Shown piece after piece: positions 57,618 to 64,000 of a stretch of DNA of 64,000 nt. The position numbers and the translations under genes were made by a program. The notes beneath the pieces are model-generated. The model was not told where the DNA came from. It saw nothing but the letters and a program-made list of their open reading frames with translations, and did not search any database. This stretch comes from a virus, in IMG/VR virus record IMGVR_UViG_3300021180_000005, positions 1 to 64,000 of that record, one strand, 5' to 3'. Every line of letters begins with the position of its first letter. Positions within the stretch are counted from its first letter, which is position 1.

Positions 57618-57635
57618 AGTACCAAGCTTGGTACT
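57618..57635. repeat. 18-bp perfect palindrome
   Basis: AGTACCAAGCTTGGTACT between the HNH gene end (57642) and the noncoding RNA region. Could be a protein operator or a terminator stem, although only a weak T run follows on either strand. Confidence 0.6.
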
Positions 57636-57641
57636 AATCTC

Positions 57642-58226
57642 TTAATGACGAGCAGCAATCTCTTTGCAAAGTGCTATGAATTCATCATGTGACAAACTTT
57701 GTTTTGCAAGGTTTGCATCCTTACAACATGGTACGCAGTTCTTTAGCGTATAACCTATAGCTGAGTCTAAACGGTCAATTCCGTTATATGTGTAGGTATC
57801 ATTACCTACCAAAGATAAACCACGTTTGGTTCTATTTCGTGAACTTACAGATGTGTATATGTTTGATGGTTCTCTACCTGTGTAATAGCAGGGAGATTCC
57901 GTAAGTTTTCTAAACTGTTCCTGAGTCAGTTCCCACATAATGCCACGGCTTTTAGCTTGACCTTTGTAATTTCCAAATAGTCCACTAAACTCTGGATTGC
58001 TCACTGTACGAAGACAACCACAGCTGCCTACACGGTTAGACCTTAGCTCATTAGTAGGGACATTTTTAGTATTACCACAGTCACAAAAGCATTGCCACGC
58101 TGTGATTCCATTTTCACTGATGCGTTTTTGCACCACTAAGCGCCTAAAGCGCTGTCCTTCTAAGTCTAAGTGCGCTTTTATTTTTCTAGGTGCTAAATCT
58201 TTACTTCCTTTTGGTCTTCCTAACAT
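57642..58226 (-). CDS. HNH-related homing endonuclease
   Basis: A 194-residue protein: an N-terminal GRPKGSKDLAPRKIKAHLDL and GQRFRRLVVQKRIS module, CFCDCGN and CGCL zinc pairs, then CYYTGREPS, YNGIDRLDSAIGYTLKNCVP and CCKDANLAKQSLSHDEFIAL, an IDRxDxxxGY-type nuclease core. Preceded by a two-hairpin leader and AAGGAGG. Located upstream of the noncoding RNA region at 57.5 kb. Confidence 0.82.
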   Translation of the reverse strand: MLGRPKGSKDLAPRKIKAHLDLEGQRFRRLVVQKRISENGITAWQCFCDCGNTKNVPTNELRSNRVGSCGCLRTVSNPEFSGLFGNYKGQAKSRGIMWELTQEQFRKLTESPCYYTGREPSNIYTSVSSRNRTKRGLSLVGNDTYTYNGIDRLDSAIGYTLKNCVPCCKDANLAKQSLSHDEFIALCKEIAARH

Positions 58227-58240
58227 GATACCTCCTTCAA

Positions 58241-58302
58241 AGGTCGAGAAGGGAGCAGTTGAAGGCTGCTCCCAACTCTGACTCAGGATTATAAGCCCTG
58301 AG
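58241..58302 (-). ncRNA. two-hairpin leader RNA, copy B
   Basis: On the - strand: hairpin I CTCAGG/CCTGAG with loop GCTTATAAT, linker TCAGAG, hairpin II GGGAGCAG/CTGCTCCC framed by GAG/CTC, then GACCTTT and AAGGAGG before the nuclease ATG at 58226. Stem sequences differ from the other copies but pairing is preserved. Confidence 0.7.
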
Positions 58303-58313
58303 GTATTAAAAAT

Positions 58314-59156
58314 TTACTTCTTTTCCATAGGCAGTTGAGGCGATGGCTGAGTCATAGTTTGTTTTGGGGCGTATTTCAAGTTCTCCGTAGCTTCAAAAGC
58401 TTGTGCCCTAGAACGTACACCTGCCTTAATTGCAGAATCCCAGTCTCCAACGCACAGCCCACCACCTTCAAGAGCGTGGAACGGTGCTCCAACTTTGGCA
58501 GGTTGGCCACAACGTGGGCAACTGTCTAGGTGGACCTCGCGTTTATGCCAGTTAAAAGTTTCGTGAAAGTATTCAGCCGCTGCGTGATGCGCCGGGGTTA
58601 ACATTGCTGATAGTGACGCAGGATTAGAAGTCTCTACTGCACGTGCTTCTGTAAGAAGTCCACGGTAATGCTGTTCTAACCTACGTGTAGCAGCGGCTAG
58701 CTCTGTCTCATTAGGCTTCTCGTTGGTAGACCAGAATACTCCCAGTCTTCCTAGATTTTGACCAACAGAGAAACTATTGGTAATGACTGCGTCTTGGTCT
58801 AAAGAAAGATTGTCAGGATTGACAATGTCCATAGCCATGCGACGACCATCGATAACAACAATATCGATATCGTTTGAGTCTACATTTCCCTTTGGGAACT
58901 TAAAAGGAGAAGGTAGTGAGGTAACTACGGCGTACTTTTCCCCTTCCTTACGTGCCGGAATGATCATCTCTTTGATCAGCGGTAGGCGGGAAATCTTATA
59001 TTCTTGCTTTGCGATGTTGAATAGATATACAAAAAAATCTGCTGGGCGACTAAGCATATAGTCGGCAGTAGAAAAGTTCCAATCAATATTGTTGGCTCTA
59101 GTCATACCGTCGCTTAGGTCTGGTCGTCCCTGAGGTCTGCTGCATGTTGCTTCCAT
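58314..59156 (-). CDS. conserved phage protein with zinc ribbon
   Basis: A 280-residue protein: MEATCSRPQGRPDLSDGMTR start, a beta/alpha region (LPLIKEMIIPARKEGEKYAV; DIVVIDGRRMAMDIVNPDNL), helical RRLEQHYRGLLTEARAVE and CPRCGQPAKVGAPFHALEGG near the end. Not recognised by name; it lies among head-assembly genes. CAAGGAG precedes the ATG. Confidence 0.6.
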   Translation of the reverse strand: MEATCSRPQGRPDLSDGMTRANNIDWNFSTADYMLSRPADFFVYLFNIAKQEYKISRLPLIKEMIIPARKEGEKYAVVTSLPSPFKFPKGNVDSNDIDIVVIDGRRMAMDIVNPDNLSLDQDAVITNSFSVGQNLGRLGVFWSTNEKPNETELAAATRRLEQHYRGLLTEARAVETSNPASLSAMLTPAHHAAAEYFHETFNWHKREVHLDSCPRCGQPAKVGAPFHALEGGGLCVGDWDSAIKAGVRSRAQAFEATENLKYAPKQTMTQPSPQLPMEKK

Positions 59157-59197
59157 TTGTTACTCCTTGAGTCTTCTGAGTTTGTAATTCTTAGTTG

Positions 59198-59929
59198 TTA
59201 AACAGGGTTGGTATGTGCTGATAATCCACGTCCGAGTTTACTTGCCGTGGTCATCATTTTATTCCAATTCCTTTGCATAGCTTCTATTTTTTTGTCAATC
59301 AGCGCAGTACGACACCCTTGACGCTGATAAGATACAGGATTTCCCTTAAATGGTACTGCGTTGCTTCTCATAACGTCTTCTATCATGGCAATATCTGCTT
59401 TATCTTCTCTTTCTTTCAAATCTGCCATAACGGCCTTGGTTTTTTCCCAACTGATGTCTTTAGCCGCCACTATGATAGGAACCACTGTGTCTAGAAGGAA
59501 CGTATTGAGAGGCATCATCTCAAATAAGAGCTTGCCGTTTCTCATTTCACTCCAACGTAAATTGTAAAGCATTTGATAACGTCCACTGTATGGGTACTCA
59601 CCTAGTATCTGCAAACCGGAATCTTCATCAAAGTTTTGTATATAATAAATTTCCGGTGTACCATACTCCAACGCGTCGTGCCATTGTAAAAGTGCCCAGC
59701 AGGGAACTCCTCCCCCTATGAGAAGGTCTCGGTACCCTGTATAACCTATCTGGTCTTCTCCAGCCCATGCACCTCCTGCTCTGTACATAGACCGTGGGTC
59801 TCCACCTTGCGACCAAACCAGTAAAAAGTTTGGATCATCATAGCGGTTAACCCCACCAATAGCCGTGAGTCTTTCTTGAAATTCTTCAGGGCATAAATTC
59901 TGCTGGTAACTAGCTGTTAGACTGGGCAT
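59198..59929 (-). CDS. conserved phage protein
   Basis: A 243-residue mixed alpha/beta protein (CPEEFQERLTAIGGVNRYDD; FLLVWSQGGDPRSMYRAGGA; VPCWALLQWHDALEYGTPEI). Often seen near phage head genes but unnamed. Overlaps the upstream gene by 20 bases and was translated as part of the head-side operon. Confidence 0.6.
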   Translation of the reverse strand: MPSLTASYQQNLCPEEFQERLTAIGGVNRYDDPNFLLVWSQGGDPRSMYRAGGAWAGEDQIGYTGYRDLLIGGGVPCWALLQWHDALEYGTPEIYYIQNFDEDSGLQILGEYPYSGRYQMLYNLRWSEMRNGKLLFEMMPLNTFLLDTVVPIIVAAKDISWEKTKAVMADLKEREDKADIAMIEDVMRSNAVPFKGNPVSYQRQGCRTALIDKKIEAMQRNWNKMMTTASKLGRGLSAHTNPV

Positions 59930-60194
59930 TATTCATTGCCTCTCGCTGTGCTTGTACTTGCGCTTTTTTCACTTCTACATACACGTCAATTTCCTGACGA
60001 TCTGTAATTCCTAGTTTCTTTTCTAGGATGAAGTTAAGCAGTAACGCTGCAGTGTCTGCCATGCCCATAAGCTCATTGTCATTAGAAGCTAGCTTCATAA
60101 ACAACGTGTGTGCCTCACGTCTGGACATAGGAGCATCCCAGTACTTATCGTAAGGTTGTTGAATCGGTGAATCTGAACTTATGATCTGAGTCAT
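59910..60194 (-). CDS. small helical protein
   Basis: Ninety-four residues: PMSRREAHTLFMKLASNDNE, a helical ALLLNFILEKKLGITDRQEI and a C-terminal VEVKKAQVQAQREAMNNAQS. Its start codon lies within ATGACTCAGA, so the GACTCAG motif overlaps the start. Function unknown. Confidence 0.55.
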   Translation of the reverse strand: MTQIISSDSPIQQPYDKYWDAPMSRREAHTLFMKLASNDNELMGMADTAALLLNFILEKKLGITDRQEIDVYVEVKKAQVQAQREAMNNAQSNS

Positions 60195-60598
60195 TTGTTC
60201 CTTTCAATATAATCAGCTACTTTTCTCATCCTATCAGGATTGTCATTGAACAAGCCCATACCTCTGTTGCATTTAGTATGTACTATACCTCTTATTTTAC
60301 CTGTCAAGTGGTCATGGTCTACTGGAGGGAATCTATCGCCGTTTTCTTTCTCAGGTAGAGGTTCTTCGCAGGCTGCGCATAACCCTTTCTGCTCTTTCCA
60401 TCTTTGTGCATATTGCTCTGGTGTTAATCCAAAGCTACTTTTTAATGAGCTTTTTCTATGGGATTCTATGGTTTTTTCTGGATTTCTATTTCGCCATTCC
60501 TTAGTATGTGTGTTCTTGCACTCTAAGCAAACTAATCTCCCACCCTGTTGCACCTTAACATGACCCTGTGGACATGTAGATGTACTTGGCCTACCCAT
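60191..60598 (-). CDS. endonuclease VII-like homing endonuclease
   Basis: A 135-residue protein: an N-terminal zinc knuckle (CPQGHVKVQQGGRLVCLEC), FGLTPEQYAQRWKEQKGLCA with CAAC, PPVDHDHLTGKIRGIVHTKC with the DHDH catalytic motif and NRGMGLFNDNPDRM. Standard T4 gp49-type homing nuclease. Overlaps both neighbours by 4-8 bases. Confidence 0.88.
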   Translation of the reverse strand: MGRPSTSTCPQGHVKVQQGGRLVCLECKNTHTKEWRNRNPEKTIESHRKSSLKSSFGLTPEQYAQRWKEQKGLCAACEEPLPEKENGDRFPPVDHDHLTGKIRGIVHTKCNRGMGLFNDNPDRMRKVADYIERNK

Positions 60599-61229
60599 TG
60601 CTACTTTCCAATCCTTCTTCTGCGGTGTTTTCTCTTTCTACCATACGTATGTCCTGTACACGTACCACGCGTAAGCCTTCTGGGTCTGGTTCATAGTTCA
60701 TTTGCACTGAATCACAGAGTACTTCTACTTTTTTCTCATCCATAATGAATACCTCTGAGTTGTAATCACCATAGGTAACACGATCTCCTACACGTACCAC
60801 ATCTCTCATGGGTATTTTCTGTCCACCAAGGATTACGAATTGTCCGACTGCAAGCACAATACCTACATTAGAGTGCTGTCTGTACTTCGCAGCAATGACA
60901 AGTCCTGTCTTTGTGTTTAGAACGCTGCCATCTTCCATGATCTTCATGTCTGAGTTTTCTGCACATCTCTTAATCAGTACACGGTCAAGAATAGGTGATC
61001 CCGAAGCATAGGTCTTATCTGGGTATTTCTTTGGCGCTAATGGAGCTTCTTTAACCTCTGTAGATAACCAATTAGTACGCCTATCAATGACTGTTATACC
61101 TGAACCAAGTTCTTGTGGTTCTTCTGGTGCTACATTTCGTAGTTCAATCGGATCGTTTACTGTGCTTCCACCTGCTGAAAACTGTGCACTGCGTGCGCCC
61201 CTAGCTAGGGAATCGCCTCCGTTTAACAT
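60591..61229 (-). CDS. GroES-like co-chaperonin
   Basis: A 212-residue protein. The N-terminal 80 residues are unrelated; then SPILDRVLIKRCAENSDMKI, LVIAAKYRQHSNVGIVLAVG, and VVRVGDRVTYGDYNSEVFIM follow the GroES pattern (DRVLVK...G-x-V-x-AVG ... V-x-x-GD-x-V-x-x-x-x-Y-G-x-E). Would cap the host GroEL for capsid folding like T4 gp31. Its leader is structured and carries two tandem AGACTCAGGAG-type units. Confidence 0.72.
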   Translation of the reverse strand: MLNGGDSLARGARSAQFSAGGSTVNDPIELRNVAPEEPQELGSGITVIDRRTNWLSTEVKEAPLAPKKYPDKTYASGSPILDRVLIKRCAENSDMKIMEDGSVLNTKTGLVIAAKYRQHSNVGIVLAVGQFVILGGQKIPMRDVVRVGDRVTYGDYNSEVFIMDEKKVEVLCDSVQMNYEPDPEGLRVVRVQDIRMVERENTAEEGLESSNG

Positions 61230-61263
61230 GATTGAGTCTCCTGAGTCTTTTAATGTAATACTA

Positions 61264-61336
61264 CCCCGGCTATCCAGTCTCGGCGTGTTTGCGCAAGGAG
61301 ACTGGGGCCGAGGTTATGCCTGCACTAGGCGCAAAC
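61264..61336 (-). ncRNA. pseudoknotted 5' leader RNA
   Basis: On the - strand: CCTCGGC pairs with GCCGGGG (61313-61307 with 61270-61264, one G-U), CCAGTCTC pairs with GAGACTGG (61305-61298 with 61281-61274), and the loop GCGCAAAC (61294-61287) is perfectly complementary to GTTTGCGC (61336-61329) upstream, an H-type pseudoknot. Located between a terminator and the co-chaperonin ribosome site. Confidence 0.6.
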
Positions 61337-61356
61337 CTACGCAGGACAAAGTTGTG

Positions 61357-61391
61357 CAAAACAAAAGGCCCTGCGAGGTTTAGCAGAGCCT
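61357..61391 (-). terminator. intrinsic terminator
   Basis: On the - strand AGGCTCTGC pairs with GCAGGGCCT (9 bp with one G-U) around an eight-base loop, followed by TTTGTTTT. Ends the transcript of the 70-residue gene and insulates the structured leader. Confidence 0.85.
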
Positions 61392-61398
61392 GTGAATC

Positions 61399-61611
61399 TT
61401 AAACCAATTTTGCCAACTCCGCTTTAGCTGCGGCGACTACCTTAACCGCATCCGCGATGATCAACGGGTTAAGCTTATTAAGGTCCGTTACAATGGCCGC
61501 TTCTACTATTGGCGCTTCCTTCACAAACGCAGCCTTAATCTTTCGTCCAATGCTAGGCGTAAACGCACCTACTACGTATGCTGCTACGCCACCTGCAATG
61601 AGTTCTACCAT
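61399..61611 (-). CDS. small membrane or amphipathic protein
   Basis: ATG at 61611 behind GTGGAGG gives 70 residues; a TTG at 61668 would extend into the nuclease gene. MVELIAGGVAAYVVGAFTPS is a hydrophobic segment and the remainder (KAAFVKEAPIVEAAIVTDLN; ADAVKVVAAAKAELAKLV) is an amphipathic Ala-rich helix. Function unknown. Confidence 0.6.
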   Translation of the reverse strand: MVELIAGGVAAYVVGAFTPSIGRKIKAAFVKEAPIVEAAIVTDLNKLNPLIIADAVKVVAAAKAELAKLV

Positions 61612-61637
61612 ACAATTACCTCCACGGGGGTTAAAGG

Positions 61638-62150
61638 TTACTGAGTACTGTTGTGTTTCTGAGTCCAAAATCTAAGGTATTGCATTGCCCGGTCAAGCCA
61701 TGTACCGGGGATGGGTGTGAAATCTCCCTGAGCTAGTAGTATTTCTAAATTACCCAGCTTATGGTTGCACTCCCAACACAATAATCCACGAAGGCATTTT
61801 CCACATGACACTTTTCTATCACAACATGAATGTTCGTGGTCAATGTGCAATCTTACGTGAAAACCTGTACCCTCAGTTGCTGGGCACAATGCACAGTGTC
61901 CTTCTTGCAACTTTAACTTATCTTCGTAGTAATTTTTAGGAGCATGGTGCTTTCTGGCATTGCCATACTTTTTATAAAGAGACTTATCGCGCTCTTTTGC
62001 TCCTTCTCTGCACACCTTACAGCCTTTGTTAAATCTTGAATCCTCTTCAAATGTTTTGTGGAACCCACACCACTTCAGACCTTTATCTTTTGCTTCTCTG
62101 TACGCCTCTGTAGTGATGCCATATTTATATAGTCGTGCTTGTCTTCTCAT
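61638..62150 (-). CDS. endonuclease VII-like homing endonuclease
   Basis: A 170-residue protein: basic start (RRQARLYKYGITTEAYREAK), CKVC zinc pair, CALCPATEGTGFHVRLHIDH then EHSCCDRK (catalytic HIDHEH), CGKCLRGLLCWECNHKLGNL. Recombination endonuclease VII fold. It has a promoter at 62240 and a two-hairpin leader directly upstream. Confidence 0.9.
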   Translation of the reverse strand: MRRQARLYKYGITTEAYREAKDKGLKWCGFHKTFEEDSRFNKGCKVCREGAKERDKSLYKKYGNARKHHAPKNYYEDKLKLQEGHCALCPATEGTGFHVRLHIDHEHSCCDRKVSCGKCLRGLLCWECNHKLGNLEILLAQGDFTPIPGTWLDRAMQYLRFWTQKHNSTQ

Positions 62151-62167
62151 TTTCTCTCCTCTGCAAA

Positions 62168-62226
62168 GGTCAAGCAGGGCCTGTTGCAGCAGGCCCCACT
62201 CTAGTACTGGGTAATTAGTCCAGCAA
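62168..62226 (-). ncRNA. two-hairpin leader RNA, copy A
   Basis: On the - strand: hairpin I CTGG/CCAG with loop ACTAATTAC, linker TACTAGAG, hairpin II GGGCCTG/CAGGCCC framed by GAG and CTT (one G-U), then GACCTTT and AGAGGAG before the ATG at 62150. The promoter at 62240 would start transcription just before hairpin I. Confidence 0.7.
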
Positions 62227-62239
62227 TCTTTACTTCAAT

Positions 62240-62268
62240 AGTATAGCACAAGACGTGTAGAGCGTCAA
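62240..62268 (-). promoter_or_regulatory. sigma70-type promoter with extended -10
   Basis: On the - strand TTGACG (62268-62263), 17-base spacer, TGTGC then TATACT (62245-62240). Immediately ahead of the copy A leader and the endonuclease VII-like gene. Confidence 0.85.
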
Positions 62269-62326
62269 GTGCTACACTAAGGGATGTCAGGTCTCTACAC
62301 CAAGACATCAAACTTCTAAATCACGA

Positions 62327-63253
62327 TTAGATCGTGGGAACAGCAGCGTTCTGTACATAAAGTCCAGCACGAGGGGCGCTATTTGCTAAGTTGAAGCACG
62401 TATTATAGGCAAACATATGGCTGGTCAAATACGTTCCGTTCGTGGTACCCACGTCAGGTACGGGTGCAACCACATTGCCGCCGCCGAAGTCATAAAGCTC
62501 CAGAGGAGAAAGCTCGCCAATGTACCAATTCTCCATGATTAGGAGGTCCATACGCGATGCAGTTGCTGTGGCAGACTTGTGGTACTTACGTCCACCGAAC
62601 GTGTCCGAGAAATAACGCTTGGACATGTCCAGAGTCTTCTCGCCCTTAACTTCCTGAGCGTTTACGATCTGAACGTTGTACATCAAGTTACTCTGTGCAA
62701 ATGCCTGCTCAAGAGGACCATACCAAATGCCGCTCTTTAGCGACTCTGCATCTGGACCGAGTGCTCGTGTCAACAGTACTTCTGCACGTTGCGCGATTCC
62801 GGGGGTAATTGCTGCGCCGTTCAGGTTAATGGTTGGCGTGCTAAGACGACCGGGGTACGCGTTGCGGTTCAGCCCACCGATGGTTCCAGTGTTGCTGTTA
62901 ACATCCCAAGCCTTAATACCTAGGATGGAGTTTCCGCTGCCGTACGATGCACCAGCTACGACGATGTAATCGGTAACAACTACGTCAGAAGGTAGAACGG
63001 TGCTGAAATATAGAGTGTTGCTAGGGCCATCAGAGTAGCTGATAGTTGCCTGTGTAACACCACCAGTACGTTGGACTCCACCTGTGCTGTAGAACTTTAC
63101 GACCTGTTGATCGGTAAAGGCTACTGCAACGTTGATACCAGCAATGCTAGCAGTCTGGGAAGCGGGTGATCCGCCGCTCAGTACAATGGTAGCTGTTGCA
63201 GGAATCTGGTCGATCATCAAATATGTTGCGCCGTTTCGTTTGTATAAACGGCT
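62327..63253 (-). CDS. major capsid protein, exon 2
   Basis: Reads on from exon 1 after intron removal: SRLYKRNGATYLMIDQIPAT and onward. Alpha/beta body with KAWDVNSNTGTIGGLNRNAY, a long helix (AEVLLTRALGPDAESLKSGI) and YVQNAAVPTI end, consistent with an HK97-type major capsid protein of environmental podoviruses. The TTG-initiated ORF start (63220) is an artefact of the intron. A 6-bp hairpin overlaps the stop codon. Confidence 0.78.
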   Translation of the reverse strand, partial: SRLYKRNGATYLMIDQIPATATIVLSGGSPASQTASIAGINVAVAFTDQQVVKFYSTGGVQRTGGVTQATISYSDGPSNTLYFSTVLPSDVVVTDYIVVAGASYGSGNSILGIKAWDVNSNTGTIGGLNRNAYPGRLSTPTINLNGAAITPGIAQRAEVLLTRALGPDAESLKSGIWYGPLEQAFAQSNLMYNVQIVNAQEVKGEKTLDMSKRYFSDTFGGRKYHKSATATASRMDLLIMENWYIGELSPLELYDFGGGNVVAPVPDVGTTNGTYLTSHMFAYNTCFNLANSAPRAGLYVQNAAVPTI

Positions 63254-63910
63254 CTCGTAATTACTTACGAGTTCAGACTATATCATACCTTTACGGTTCA
63301 ACTGTACAAGTTGATCTCTTAGTTCTTGTCTCTTTTGGTGAGCCTCAATGTATATAGGACTGTCTGTAGTCAGCTTCAATCCCTGCTGACATCCATTTCT
63401 TCCTTCGTATACCCGCTCAAACTCTAAACCAATAAGAGCCTGCCGCTTCTTTATCACTAGATAAGGAAGCATTGTTTCAAGAACTGCTATTCGATTGTTC
63501 TTACCTTTAGGCATCCATGCGTATTGTGTTTTGCAGTTGTTCTTGTTTTTAGAGCAACTAACAGAGTACATACCACCAAAATTACTAATCAACCACTGCA
63601 TCAACTCTAGGTTGGTGTTTGCTATCTTCACGTTCATCTGGAAGATGGTTGTGTTGTTTTTGTTGTGGCTAGTACTGATACAAACGGTGCCTTCACCATC
63701 GAACAGCCCAGCCAGATACGACCAGTGCGTTTCATTTGAGTTTTTCATAAAAGTTGTAGTGCTTCGGTCTCACTTGAGACCTACTCCCTTGCGGGATAGT
63801 CGTTACACCTTCCTCAGTTCCGAGGAGCGGCTCGGTATTGTCTGATATACGATTCTATTATATCAGGTTTCCACCGAATTCTCTACATTTTACACGGGCA
63901 GATTTTGTTT
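63254..63910 (-). ncRNA. group I intron in the major capsid gene
   Basis: P1 forms between exon end CACGGGT and internal guide GCCCGTG with a G-U pair at the splice site (63911/63910). P7 strands GACTATC (63801-63795) and GATATAGTC (63284-63276) are conserved group I elements, with GGTGTAAC and AAGACC-like context. A 7-bp hairpin CTCGTAA/TTACGAG closes the 3' end at G63254. Splicing joins GGT to AGC in frame. A LAGLIDADG nuclease gene lies within. Confidence 0.85.
63278..63748 (-). CDS. intron-encoded LAGLIDADG homing endonuclease
   Basis: A 156-residue single-motif enzyme (acts as a dimer): SYLAGLFDGEGTVCISTSHN near residue 11 with the catalytic Asp/Gly/Glu, then FQMNVKIANTNLELMQWLIS and ALIGLEFERVYEGRN. 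Its stop TAG is part of the P7 element GATATAGTC, so ORF and ribozyme are interlocked. Would cleave intronless capsid genes to spread the intron. Confidence 0.9.
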   Translation of the reverse strand: MKNSNETHWSYLAGLFDGEGTVCISTSHNKNNTTIFQMNVKIANTNLELMQWLISNFGGMYSVSCSKNKNNCKTQYAWMPKGKNNRIAVLETMLPYLVIKKRQALIGLEFERVYEGRNGCQQGLKLTTDSPIYIEAHQKRQELRDQLVQLNRKGMI

Positions 63911-64000
63911 ACCCGTGCCATCACTGTTGATCAAACCTTCGATACCCTGCATTGCTGCATCCAAAGAGTTCTTCATTTCCTGTGCTTTGACAGCGAAGAG
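63911..64000 (-). CDS. major capsid protein, exon 1 (partial)
   Basis: The 30 codons visible at the window edge: LFAVKAQEMKNSLDAAMQGI then EGLINSDGTG, a helical N-terminal region typical of capsid proteins. The gene continues beyond base 64000. The last codon GGT forms the P1 U at the 5' splice site. Confidence 0.75.

Noticed and set aside
61612-61668. TTG-initiated N-terminal extension of the 70-residue gene
   Set aside because: The extension lies in the nuclease gene and a strong ribosome site with ATG exists at 61611.
20464-62226. HEARO / IscB omega RNA
   Set aside because: The leader is only about 60 bases, and the downstream genes lack RuvC-like parts and include GIY-YIG and endonuclease VII types.
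63220-63220. Capsid protein start at the TTG near 63220
   Set aside because: The frame continues upstream to the intron boundary and joins exon 1; the apparent start is created by the intron.
17141-63748. Prophage integration module, retron or diversity-generating retroelement
   Set aside because: No integrase, repressor, reverse transcriptase or template/variable repeat pair was seen.

Overview
The window is a segment of a tailed double-stranded DNA bacteriophage genome (Caudoviricetes). Supporting features are phage replication and recombination genes, a major capsid protein, long virion and tail-fibre proteins, lysis-type genes, two tRNAs and very tight gene packing with strong AGGAGG-type ribosome sites, which point to a bacterial host. 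The host cannot be named. DNA polymerase, terminase, portal and RNA polymerase genes are not visible and presumably lie outside the window.

Layout. Bases 1-16907 (+ strand) hold the replication and metabolic half: an SF2 helicase, a primase-helicase, RecA, an HD phosphohydrolase, small membrane proteins, a DUF2778-type peptidoglycan protein, a lysozyme-like/HAD nucleotidase read-through ORF, a ClpB D2-like AAA+ protein and an Acb2-like anti-CBASS candidate. A strong bidirectional terminator (16912-16983) separates this from the - strand half (64000 to 16982), read right to left. That half has the intron-split major capsid gene, a GroES-like co-chaperonin with a structured 5' leader, adaptor and tail proteins, a sugar and glycosyltransferase island (45.7-57.4 kb), an ice-binding-like virion protein, a 1.7-kb-residue virion protein with a possible +1 frameshift at its start, internal virion proteins, tail fibres, dNMP kinase, a spanin-like protein, tRNA-His, tRNA-Trp and a secreted Cys-rich peptide.

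The island encodes GDP-mannose 4,6-dehydratase and GDP-L-fucose synthase, two fucosyltransferases (GT10 and GT11 types), a DegT-family enzyme with His in place of the PLP lysine (ColD-like), and several other glycosyltransferases. Together they look like a phage-borne route from GDP-mannose to a fucosylated (or colitosylated) glycan.

The window is heavily colonised by homing endonucleases: about 15 intact (HNH, endonuclease VII-like, GIY-YIG, LAGLIDADG) and at least two decayed. One sits inside a group I intron in the capsid gene. Three, plus one short leader ORF, follow a recurring two-hairpin RNA leader with compensatory base changes. Many endonuclease ORFs run into the start of the next gene. 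Late-strand genes repeatedly carry GACTCAG at the ribosome site, and two noncoding hairpins at 57.5 kb present the complementary sequence in their loops.
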